From a virus: a stretch of DNA of 64,000 nt. Numbering within the stretch: the first letter of the stretch is position 1; every line of letters begins with the position of its first letter. Both the position numbers and the translations under genes were made by a program. A model generated the notes under the pieces. The model searched no databases, was not told the origin of the DNA, and worked only from the letters and a program-made list of their open reading frames with translations. The DNA is taken from positions 49,547 to 113,546 of the IMG/VR virus record IMGVR_UViG_3300017971_000218; one strand, written 5' to 3'. Below, piece after piece: positions 52,123 through 57,738 of the stretch.

Positions 52123-52213
52123 TGGAGGAGGCTGAGAGATTCGAACTCTCACAACGACTCTCGCCGCCTTGCCTGGGTTCGAGCCAGGTGTCCTACCGTT
52201 AGACTAAGCCTCC
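52123..52213 (-). tRNA. tRNA-Ser(CGA)
   Basis: Acceptor GGAGGCT/AGCCTCC, anticodon arm CCTGG-CTCGAAC-CCAGG gives CGA. Long variable arm as in class II tRNAs. T73 is odd for serine. Encoded CCA. Confidence 0.82.
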
Positions 52214-52218
52214 CAAAG

Positions 52219-52305
52219 AGGAAGGTGAGGGACTCGAACCCACAGGACCGTGAAGTCTACCCGAGTAGCAATCGGGCGCAGCTAACCAATATCTGCCTAC
52301 CTTCC
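52219..52305 (-). tRNA. tRNA-Ser(GCT)
   Basis: Acceptor GGAAGGT/ACCTTCC, anticodon arm CCCGA-TTGCTAC-TCGGG gives GCT. Long variable arm. T73; CCA not encoded. Confidence 0.88.
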
Positions 52306-52346
52306 ACGTTGACTGGATGATCGACAACTACAACTGTAAAACATTT

Positions 52347-52556
52347 CTATAGCTTTCTTGTATAATCCCTCTTAGCATCGTCGCCAAGAATACGCGCACC
52401 ATCATCGCTAATGTGCGTCTTAAGAGTGCCGTCAGTATGCGGGCGATGTTGATCGATCCAAGCCGTTACTGACTCTACGGATTCATGTCGTGTACACAGC
52501 GACTCACCGCAGGGGCACTCGTATGTACACCAGTCTAAATCCATGATACACTTCAT
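52347..52556 (-). CDS. Small cysteine-rich hypothetical protein
   Basis: The 69-residue protein begins MKCIMDLDWCTYECPCGES at ATG 52556 (GGAG upstream). Cys10, Cys14, Cys16 and Cys21, in a CxxxCxCxxxxC cluster, may bind zinc. It lies between two tRNA-Ser genes. The family is not recognised. Confidence 0.55.
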   Translation of the reverse strand: MKCIMDLDWCTYECPCGESLCTRHESVESVTAWIDQHRPHTDGTLKTHISDDGARILGDDAKRDYTRKL

Positions 52557-52589
52557 ACTAGTCTCCACGGCGTTAGCCGGTATTCTGAG

Positions 52590-52676
52590 CAGAGGCGGTG
52601 GGACTCGAACCCACGAAGGCTTTTAGACCCCTACCCGGCTTCCAACCGGGTCCCTTAGCCGCTCGGTCACGCCTCT
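52590..52676 (-). tRNA. tRNA-Ser(GGA)
   Basis: Acceptor AGAGGCG/CGCCTCT, anticodon arm CCCGG-TTGGAAG-CCGGG gives GGA. Class II variable arm, G73, no encoded CCA. Confidence 0.93.
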
Positions 52677-52683
52677 ATTGTTC

Positions 52684-52760
52684 TGGTAGACCCAGCAGGA
52701 CTTGCACCTGCAATCTTCGGATTCAGAGTCCGACGTGTTAGCTAATTCCACTATGGGTCT
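52684..52760 (-). tRNA. tRNA-Gln(CTG)
   Basis: Acceptor AGACCCA/TGGGTCT, anticodon arm TCGGA-CTCTGAA-TCCGA gives CTG. A73 and encoded CCA. T-loop TGCAAGT (G55), AG in the D-loop. Confidence 0.92.
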
Positions 52761-52908
52761 ATTTCTTTCGATCACGTAGCATCCAGAATACCCAAGCGAA
52801 AAGTGCCAAGGCACCCACAAGAATAACAACCGACACCCACGGAGGAAACTCGTAGTTGCTCTGTAGGAGTTGGTCGATAACGGGATGTCCGCTTCTTGCA
52901 CCACTCAT
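52759..52908 (-). CDS. 49-residue single-pass membrane peptide
   Basis: The frame from ATG 52908 encodes MSGARSGHPVIDQLLQ, then a hydrophobic segment VSVVILVGALALFAWVFW and a basic end RDRKK. It touches the 5' end of tRNA-Gln. A 27-residue frame ends just before it and could couple translation, since its own ribosome site is poor. Possibly a small holin-like or membrane effector. Confidence 0.5.
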   Translation of the reverse strand: MSGARSGHPVIDQLLQSNYEFPPWVSVVILVGALALFAWVFWMLRDRKK

Positions 52909-53012
52909 ACTACGCAGTCTTAATGCCGTCCCGTATTACCAGGGCGGCGGTAATATTAGCAAAGGTAATTCGGCTCATCATTGTATCACACATTGTTGTC
53001 TCTTTTCTGTTT

Positions 53013-53089
53013 TGGCTCACCCGACGGGATTCGAACCCGTGACCCTCCGGTTAACAGCCGGTGACTCTAGACCACTGAGCTACGGATGA
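53013..53089 (-). tRNA. tRNA-Asn(GTT), copy 1
   Basis: Acceptor TCATCCG/CGGGTGA, G73 and encoded CCA. Loop CTGTTAA gives GTT. T-loop TTCGAAT with GG in the D-loop. Confidence 0.88.
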
Positions 53090-53097
53090 GATCTGTC

Positions 53098-53172
53098 TGG
53101 CTCAAGCGGGTGGACTTGCACCACCGACCCTCCGGGTAACAGCCGGGCGCTCTGCTGCTGAGCTACGCTTGA
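53098..53172 (-). tRNA. tRNA-Asn(GTT), copy 2 with altered elbow
   Basis: Acceptor TCAAGCG/CGCTTGA, G73, encoded CCA. Loop CTGTTAC gives GTT. T-loop TGCAAGT (G55) with A18-G19, unlike copy 1. Confidence 0.88.
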
Positions 53173-53178
53173 ATTGTC

Positions 53179-53255
53179 TGGTCGGATCTCAAGGATTTGC
53201 ACCTTGTCTTCCACGTTATCAGCGTGGCGTGCGGAACTGCCTACACCAAGATCCG
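53179..53255 (-). tRNA. tRNA-Ile(GAT)
   Basis: Acceptor CGGATCT/AGATCCG, anticodon arm CCACG-CTGATAA-CGTGG gives GAT. A73, encoded CCA. T-loop TGCAAAT (G55). Confidence 0.92.
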
Positions 53256-53256
53256 T

Positions 53257-53331
53257 TGGTGGCGCTGTCCGGAATTGCACCGGCGACTCGCGGTCTTCAG
53301 CCGCGTGCTTTACTAATTAAGCTACAGCGCC
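53257..53331 (-). tRNA. tRNA-Phe(GAA)
   Basis: Acceptor GGCGCTG/CAGCGCC, anticodon arm CGCGG-CTGAAGA-CCGCG gives GAA. A73, encoded CCA. T-loop TGCAATT (G55), AG in the D-loop. Confidence 0.93.
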
Positions 53332-53392
53332 GTTGTATTAAAGGGCAAAGAGGAAACTAGTAAGTGACGTCCCTCGCTAGCCTCACCGCGAC

Positions 53393-53464
53393 AGTTGATA
53401 GGTGGATTCGAACCACTTCCCCGGGCATGACCCGGTGCTTTTTCCAGTTAAGCTACTTACCAAC
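53393..53464 (-). tRNA. tRNA with CAT anticodon (Met or Ile2), irregular acceptor
   Basis: Loop GTCATGC gives CAT. GTTGGTA pairs with TATCAAC, but four bases rather than two then precede the D-stem, so the acceptor region carries an insertion. T-loop TTCGAAT, D-loop GG. CCA not encoded. Met versus lysidine-Ile cannot be decided. Confidence 0.65.
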
Positions 53465-53478
53465 CTGCGTCCCTTTTA

Positions 53479-53554
53479 TACCCCAAGGGGGATTTGAACC
53501 CACCATGTCTCCGCCTTGAGAGGGCGGCGTGTTAGCCGATTACACCATTGGGGC
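53479..53554 (-). tRNA. tRNA-Glu(CTC)
   Basis: Acceptor GCCCCAA/TTGGGGT, anticodon arm CCGCC-CTCTCAA-GGCGG gives CTC. T-loop TTCAAAT with one mismatch in its stem. CCA not encoded. Confidence 0.85.
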
Positions 53555-53565
53555 GTCAAACTTCT

Positions 53566-54042
53566 TCACTGAATCGTTACCAAGCGCGGGTAAGACAACC
53601 ACTTCGGTGCCTCCGGCGGTGCCGGATAACCCCACTTGTAATACTCTACGTAAACTTGTACGCACCATTGGGTCCCCCTCAAGCCGGGGTGAATCGTCCC
53701 CTTAAAGAGAGAAAACTCCAGGATGCGAGCCGGGTATTTCAGCTTCAGCCACCGCTGCTGCATCCACATCGTATGATACGGGATGTGGAGAACGCCGATT
53801 CCCGGGAACGCCTGAACGTACTGCTTCTGATACTTGCCGACGAGGAAGATCACCCGCGACGGTGCTGGAGAGCTATACTCGACCAGCGTTGCCTTGACGT
53901 CGGTGGGTCTTCCTGCTACCGCGCCCGTTACAAACAGTTGCGGTCGATACTTGCTTGGATACCAATAGAGATCCTGCGCTGCGGCGCTAGTCGCCAGCAG
54001 TAGAAGAATCAGGATCAAGGATCTTACGAATGTCCTCTTCAT
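53566..54042 (-). CDS. Exported protein with signal peptide
   Basis: The 158-residue protein has a classic signal peptide: MKRTFVRSLILILLLLATSA with cleavage near AAAQD at residue 22. The mature part is about 135 residues and aromatic (YWYPSKYRPQLF, VYVEYYKWGYPAP). It is probably periplasmic or envelope-associated and may affect superinfection or lysis. It overlaps the 48-residue upstream frame by 56 bp. Confidence 0.65.
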   Translation of the reverse strand: MKRTFVRSLILILLLLATSAAAQDLYWYPSKYRPQLFVTGAVAGRPTDVKATLVEYSSPAPSRVIFLVGKYQKQYVQAFPGIGVLHIPYHTMWMQQRWLKLKYPARILEFSLFKGTIHPGLRGTQWCVQVYVEYYKWGYPAPPEAPKWLSYPRLVTIQ

Positions 54043-54133
54043 TGAGAATTATCGCCTTCCCTGGCTCCTCGTTAGAGGCGAGTCTAAGCGCCTCTGCAAG
54101 AAGCTTTTCCGCCTGTTCCTTAGTCAACTTCAT
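53987..54133 (-). CDS. 48-residue helical protein
   Basis: Read from ATG 54133 (GGAGTAGGC upstream), the product begins MKLTKEQAEKLLAEALRLAS and ends DPDSSTAGD. It is acidic and helical. A longer frame upstream runs through tRNA-Ala and is not a gene. Function is unknown. Confidence 0.55.
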   Translation of the reverse strand: MKLTKEQAEKLLAEALRLASNEEPGKAIILNEEDIRKILDPDSSTAGD

Positions 54134-54145
54134 GCCTACTCCATA

Positions 54146-54219
54146 TGGACCGACTGGGAATCGAACCCAGATCTCCGCCGTGCAAAGGCGGCGTGTTAAG
54201 CCGTTGTCACCATCAGCCC
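54146..54219 (-). tRNA. tRNA-Ala(TGC)
   Basis: Acceptor GGGCTGA/TCGGTCC, anticodon arm CCGCC-TTTGCAC-GGCGG gives TGC. T-loop TTCGATT, D-loop GG. A73; CCA not encoded. Confidence 0.92.
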
Positions 54220-54225
54220 GTGTGA

Positions 54226-54298
54226 TACCCGGGGTGGGAGTCGAACCCACAAAATCTGGTTCCTAAGACCAGCGCCTATTCCATTCGGCTACCCGGGC
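54226..54298 (-). tRNA. tRNA with TAG anticodon (Leu), short variable loop
   Basis: Acceptor GCCCGGG/CCCGGGT, anticodon arm CTGGT-CTTAGGA-ACCAG gives TAG (Leu CUA). Variable loop only ATTTT, whereas bacterial tRNA-Leu has a long arm. CCA not encoded. Confidence 0.82.
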
Positions 54299-54303
54299 GT
54301 CTA

Positions 54304-54377
54304 TAGGCTCGGTGAGATTCGAACTCACACTATCCCGGATTTGAGCCGGGTCTCTCTTCCTGTTGGAGTACGAGCCC
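54304..54377 (-). tRNA. tRNA with CAA anticodon (Leu), short variable loop
   Basis: Acceptor GGGCTCG/CGAGCCT, anticodon arm CCCGG-CTCAAAT-CCGGG gives CAA (Leu UUG). Variable loop ATAGT only. T-loop TTCGAAT. CCA not encoded. Confidence 0.82.
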
Positions 54378-54386
54378 AAATTATTT

Positions 54387-54465
54387 TGGTAGGACAGACG
54401 AGAATCGAACTCGACATTGACAGTGGCTTATAAGACCACCCAGGACAACCAGCCCTTTCTGTCCT
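54387..54465 (-). tRNA. tRNA-Ile(TAT)
   Basis: Acceptor AGGACAG/CTGTCCT, anticodon arm GTGGT-CTTATAA-GCCAC gives TAT, which reads AUA directly. A73, encoded CCA. Slightly long (79 bases). Confidence 0.85.
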
Positions 54466-54859
54466 ATAGTTCTACCTCATATGCCGCATACTTGTTCTCG
54501 ATCGCCAGGGTGGTTTTCCCAGCCACCTCATCCTTGGGGATCATGAACATCCTATCTTCGGTCGTAACGACAAATAGGTAGTCGCATGATACTTGGTCAA
54601 ACGTCTTGTGTATCCGCTTCTTTGTAGTTCCGGTCATGGTCTTTAGGCTGACTTCGCTAACGCCATTTGGACGCTTGTACGTTGTAGTCTTTACCTGGAC
54701 CCTAACAAGAGCCCCGCCGAGATCAGCGATTAAGTCGTAATCTTGACTATCAGTCAGCGGGATAGAAACCGTATATCCGTGTCTCGTGAAATAGGCGATA
54801 GCCATGCTCATGCCAACATCGCCACGCTTTTGTGTACTATCTAGTTCCGACCAGTGCAT
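54464..54859 (-). CDS. PD-(D/E)XK endonuclease of the intron-homing type (PF11645-like)
   Basis: The 131-residue protein has KRGDVGMSMAIAYFTRHGY, then DYDLIADLGGALVRVQVKTTT. The Asp of YDLI and the V-Q-V-K element match the PD-(D/E)XK core of I-Ssp6803I-type endonucleases. These cut intron-less tRNA genes or similar targets to spread. It lies between tRNA-Ile and tRNA-Tyr without a visible intron, so it is probably free-standing. Confidence 0.75.
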   Translation of the reverse strand: MHWSELDSTQKRGDVGMSMAIAYFTRHGYTVSIPLTDSQDYDLIADLGGALVRVQVKTTTYKRPNGVSEVSLKTMTGTTKKRIHKTFDQVSCDYLFVVTTEDRMFMIPKDEVAGKTTLAIENKYAAYEVEL

Positions 54860-54876
54860 GTTTGTCTCTCACCTTA

Positions 54877-54957
54877 TGGCGCGACCTGGACTCGAACCAG
54901 GGAGGTCATAGACGCCCGGTTTACAGCCGGGTGCATTCGCCGCTCTGCCACCGCGCC
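54877..54957 (-). tRNA. tRNA-Tyr(GTA)
   Basis: Acceptor GGCGCGG/TCGCGCC, anticodon arm CCCGG-CTGTAAA-CCGGG gives GTA. Variable arm of class II type, A73, CCA not encoded. Confidence 0.93.
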
Positions 54958-54959
54958 TT

Positions 54960-55034
54960 TGGTACTCCCGCCAGGATTTGCACCCGGACCTCAACGCTTA
55001 GGAGGCGAGTATGCGTCTATTACACCACGGGAGT
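54960..55034 (-). tRNA. tRNA-Arg(CCT)
   Basis: Acceptor ACTCCCG/CGGGAGT, loop CTCCTAA gives CCT. Anticodon stem has only three good pairs. T-loop TGCAAAT (G55), AG in the D-loop. A73, encoded CCA. Confidence 0.8.
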
Positions 55035-55035
55035 T

Positions 55036-55112
55036 TGGTACCCCCGGTAGGATTCGAACCCACACTTCATCGGTTAAAAGCCGAGTATGCTTGTCCATTA
55101 CATTACGGAGGC
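55036..55112 (-). tRNA. tRNA-Lys(TTT)
   Basis: Acceptor GCCTCCG/CGGGGGT, loop CTTTTAA gives TTT. T-loop TTCGAAT, D-loop GG. A73, encoded CCA. Confidence 0.9.
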
Positions 55113-55115
55113 ACT

Positions 55116-55193
55116 TGGTACCCCCGCTAGGATTCGCACCTAGATCTCACCGGGTAAGAGCCGGGTATGTTAAACTGTTGACACCACGGAGGC
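55116..55193 (-). tRNA. tRNA-Lys(CTT)
   Basis: Acceptor GCCTCCG/CGGGGGT, loop CTCTTAC gives CTT. T-loop TGCGAAT (G55), A18-G19 in the D-loop, unlike the adjacent tRNA-Lys(TTT). Encoded CCA. Confidence 0.9.
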
Positions 55194-55230
55194 ACATATA
55201 GTCTATGCTAGCCCCCGCCACGGAGGGCTA

Positions 55231-55602
55231 TCAGTCCGGTTTATACCTATACTTTCTCATGTCTGATAGCTTCCTTGGAAAACCCTTTAACACCTGAAAT
55301 TGCTCTTCGACGCAACGCCTGCTCAACGACATCGAGCCGCCGCTCAGGAACATGACGTCCAAATTGTAGTTGGGCGTAAACCCGGTCCAGCCGTACGTGT
55401 CGCTGATGCTGATGACGATACACAGATCGCCGGGCTCAGCATACACGCGTTCTTTCTTGTCAACCAAGCCCGTCAGCGTGACCTGCTTGGTACACTGGAG
55501 CATCATGCCTGCGTGGTGCTGCGGAATGGGCAACACTCCGGAGCACATGAATGCCTTGGGCTCGGTGTCGCGGTCCCTAACCACCCACTGACTGTCTGTC
55601 AT
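55231..55602 (-). CDS. Hypothetical protein
   Basis: The 123-residue protein starts MTDSQWVVRDRDTEPKAF at ATG 55602 and has a mixed fold with cysteines at CSGVL, QCTKQV and RRCVEEQ. GDLCIVISISDTYGW suggests a beta-barrel. Ends RKYRYKPD. It lies between tRNA-Lys(CTT) and the second structured RNA. Family is unknown. Confidence 0.55.
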   Translation of the reverse strand: MTDSQWVVRDRDTEPKAFMCSGVLPIPQHHAGMMLQCTKQVTLTGLVDKKERVYAEPGDLCIVISISDTYGWTGFTPNYNLDVMFLSGGSMSLSRRCVEEQFQVLKGFPRKLSDMRKYRYKPD

Positions 55603-55639
55603 TCCTGTTTCCCTTAAAACGTCCGCAGTACGGGGTCCC

Positions 55640-55800
55640 ACCTAACCGTATCCTGCCAAGAGCCGCGCATAAGTATCTTGACAGCCCGCTTGAGAGATCT
55701 GGACCTCAAGGTAGTTTGGTCCAGCCAATGGTTATCTCTACAAGCCCATCAATTCGTGCTACCTTTCACGCTGCGGTCCTCCGTCTCTCGACGGTGGTGT
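55640..55800 (-). ncRNA. Second putative structured RNA in the tRNA cluster
   Basis: This 160-base gap lacks a gene and can form a long hairpin: GCTTG plus AGAGAT pair with ATCTCT plus CAAGC, with one bulged base. Inside, TGGACC pairs with GGTCCA over a 12-base loop. Upstream on the same strand a 5-bp hairpin with GAGA loop (55781-55794) and CGTG-n8-CACG are also present. The regularity of stems suggests a stable small RNA co-transcribed with the tRNAs. Confidence 0.5.
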
Positions 55801-55802
55801 TT

Positions 55803-55886
55803 TGGTAGCGGCGGTGGGAATCAAACCCACAATGCCCTACGGCGAGTGCTTATGAGACACCCTGCATTACCAAATGCTTCGCCGCT
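55803..55886 (-). tRNA. tRNA with CAT anticodon and a long variable arm
   Basis: Acceptor AGCGGCG/CGCCGCT, loop CTCATAA gives CAT. Variable region of about 14 bases with GCC-GTAG-GGC pairing, a class II layout. T-loop TTTGATT. A73, encoded CCA. Charged with Met or, if modified, another amino acid. Confidence 0.72.
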
Positions 55887-55950
55887 ATTTATCCCGGGGT
55901 GAGTAAAGACAAAACCGGCGGTACCACCATGTTATGCCACCAGAATATCG

Positions 55951-56022
55951 AGATACGGACGGGATTCGAACCCGCAACGCCCGAGTCTGAGTCGGGTATA
56001 TTACCAGTTATACTACCGCCCT
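55951..56022 (-). tRNA. tRNA with CAG anticodon (Leu), weak acceptor stem
   Basis: Anticodon arm CCCGA-CTCAGAC-TCGGG gives CAG (Leu CUG). Short variable loop. Only about four acceptor pairs form (CGG/CCG plus wobble), so it may be damaged. T-loop TTCGAAT. CCA not encoded. Confidence 0.6.
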
Positions 56023-56046
56023 CAATCGCTGTCTCACGATTATTTC

Positions 56047-56481
56047 TTATTCTCCTACCTGATCAAAACTGCGTTTTTGGATCAGTCCGTCAGGTGTCTC
56101 TACGTAGCAGAAACCCTCGGCGTAAAACTTCATATCCAGCACCATCGGGTCTGCGATTACGTTAAAGATCACTCGCTTGACCGTGAAGCCATTGTACTTG
56201 AAGCCGGGCTTCATGGTACCTGCCAGAGCGTGTACGTCCCAAACGAGATCGCGCCACTTACCGTCGTGGTTAACAATCTCTTCCAGGGTAATGTCGTCAT
56301 ACACCCTGTCACCGGACTCGATTGTCATGACCGTGACACCCTCTTCGGGTTGGTTCCAGCGGTCAACCTTATACAAGGTAGTTACCCTCGTAACTGTACC
56401 AGAGAAGATGGGACCCACGTGATCGTAGCGGAATTGAACCGCGTCGCCGGGTCGAATCTGCTCCTGGTGCGGTATTCTCAT
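56047..56481 (-). CDS. Hypothetical protein
   Basis: The 144-residue protein begins MRIPHQEQIRPGDAVQFRY at ATG 56481, with GGGAG upstream; the start overlaps the stop of the preceding gene as ATGA. RPGDAVQFRY and GDRVYDDITLEEIV suggest a small beta-barrel. It lies next to the last tRNA. No family is recognised. Confidence 0.6.
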   Translation of the reverse strand: MRIPHQEQIRPGDAVQFRYDHVGPIFSGTVTRVTTLYKVDRWNQPEEGVTVMTIESGDRVYDDITLEEIVNHDGKWRDLVWDVHALAGTMKPGFKYNGFTVKRVIFNVIADPMVLDMKFYAEGFCYVETPDGLIQKRSFDQVGE

Positions 56482-56687
56482 TGAATCGCTCCCGAGTTGA
56501 TCACCACTGATATAACTCCCCACAGAGCGAAGATCGCCCCGAAAATGAAGAAAATACCTGTTGCCCGACGCGCTTTCTTGGCTGCATCCAGCATCTCTTG
56601 GGCAATCTCTCGGTCGTTCGCTGCCCGCTGGAAGGCTTCTTCCAGGTCAGGCGTCATGCGGATTTTGAAGGTAGCTTTCTCGGGCAT
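56478..56687 (-). CDS. Tail-anchored membrane protein
   Basis: The 69-residue protein has a charged helical N-terminus (MPEKATFKIRMTPDLEEAF) and one C-terminal hydrophobic segment (IFFIFGAIFALWGVISVVI). ATG 56687 has GGGAGAAG upstream. Together with the two neighbours upstream it forms a membrane-protein group that could include lysis genes. Confidence 0.6.
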   Translation of the reverse strand: MPEKATFKIRMTPDLEEAFQRAANDREIAQEMLDAAKKARRATGIFFIFGAIFALWGVISVVINSGAIQ

Positions 56688-56720
56688 CTCGGCTTCTCCC
56701 TTTTGTCCCTCCAACGCCGT

Positions 56721-57005
56721 TCATGGCATATCCCGGTTCACGATCGCCCGAATCTCATCAAGGCGGGCGGCATATTTGTCCGCGTCATCACTGTGATCGC
56801 GGGTAGACCGGCGCAAGCCCTCGATGATATTACCCGAGTGTTCTATCTCCTCTGCCAGTCTGTCTTTAAGAGCCTCTATCGTCTGGCGCTTGTCCTCGTT
56901 CTTCTTCCCGAGAACGACAGATAGTGCCGCAAGAATAATCACCCAGGCAAACAGAAACCAGAGGGGTAACATATCCGGCTCAAAGGCGTTGTGAAAGAAA
57001 TCCAT
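56721..57005 (-). CDS. Single-pass membrane protein with cytoplasmic coil
   Basis: The 94-residue protein starts MDFFHNAFEPDMLPLW and has a single membrane segment (FLFAWVIILAALSVVLG) followed by a long charged helix (EALKDRLAEEIEHSGNIIEG). Such a layout is that of an i-spanin, but no partner o-spanin is evident. The ribosome site is weak. Confidence 0.55.
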   Translation of the reverse strand: MDFFHNAFEPDMLPLWFLFAWVIILAALSVVLGKKNEDKRQTIEALKDRLAEEIEHSGNIIEGLRRSTRDHSDDADKYAARLDEIRAIVNRDMP

Positions 57006-57079
57006 GATCAAAGGCTTTCAAAAGTGGTCAAATGAGGCTCGTAAGTAAAAGCAGCCAGAATACACCCGCGCCAGCGGGG

Positions 57080-57508
57080 TTAAAGGTCGTCCTCGGTCAA
57101 CTGATCCGTCTGTTCATCGCTGGCTTTGCCAGCCGCCTCGCGGACCATCTGCATCATGATGTTGATGCGCTGGAGGATCATGTTCGAGTCCATCGGCTCC
57201 TCCGTCATCGCGTCGATTAGGCGCATCTGCGGCTCACCTTCATCTCCGGCTCCCGAGTGCTCAACGAATCGTCCGCCAAAGGCATGGGAGACGGAAAGCA
57301 TGAAGAACACGACATCCACCAACTGCCTCATCACTGCCTTGTTGTCGTCCCGAATACCTAAGACTAGACCGGCGGCAATCTCCATCGCGGTCTTGTGGAG
57401 CCTTTTCTGCTCCGGGGTGGCTTCTGGCTCGTCGCCGTCAGGGGACCCGGCGTCCTCGTCGGGCTGCTCCTCGGGCGAGCCCGAGTCAAAAGGTAGTCTA
57501 TCTGGCAT
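57080..57508 (-). CDS. Hypothetical acidic protein
   Basis: The 142-residue protein is strongly acidic at both ends (PEEQPDEDAGSPDGDEPEA; DEQTDQLTEDDL) with a helical hydrophobic middle (RQLVDVVFFMLSVSHAFGG). The length and reading frame are convincing. It may be a membrane-adjacent or nucleic-acid mimic protein. No family is recognised. Confidence 0.55.
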   Translation of the reverse strand: MPDRLPFDSGSPEEQPDEDAGSPDGDEPEATPEQKRLHKTAMEIAAGLVLGIRDDNKAVMRQLVDVVFFMLSVSHAFGGRFVEHSGAGDEGEPQMRLIDAMTEEPMDSNMILQRINIMMQMVREAAGKASDEQTDQLTEDDL

Positions 57509-57528
57509 AAGGATTCTCTCGTCCCGCG

Positions 57529-57738
57529 CTAGCGGTCTTTCTTACCCTCAATATCGTAGCCCTGCTTGATGATTACGCCCAGGACCATGAAAAAGACGCC
57601 AGAGATGCATAAGAACCGCTTCTCATCTGTCATGTTGCTCAGCATCCACTCCCCGAGCGCACTGTCGGGCGGCGTAACAAAATATACGAAAGCCGCTGCG
57701 TAGCACAGTAGGGGTAGTGCGTTGTCCCAAAACCGCAT
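57529..57738 (-). CDS. Small protein with two membrane segments, holin-like
   Basis: The 69-residue protein (MRFWDNALPLLCYAAAFVYF) has two hydrophobic segments separated by a short charged loop (LSNMTDEKRF) and ends in a basic tail KKDR. AGGGA lies nine bases before ATG 57738. Small two-segment proteins of this kind are often class II holins, but no endolysin is seen in the window, so this is only a suggestion. Confidence 0.55.
   Translation of the reverse strand: MRFWDNALPLLCYAAAFVYFVTPPDSALGEWMLSNMTDEKRFLCISGVFFMVLGVIIKQGYDIEGKKDR

Noticed and set aside
52910-52993. A 27-residue frame before the 49-residue membrane peptide
   Set aside because: Too short and with a weak ribosome site; it may only serve coupling.
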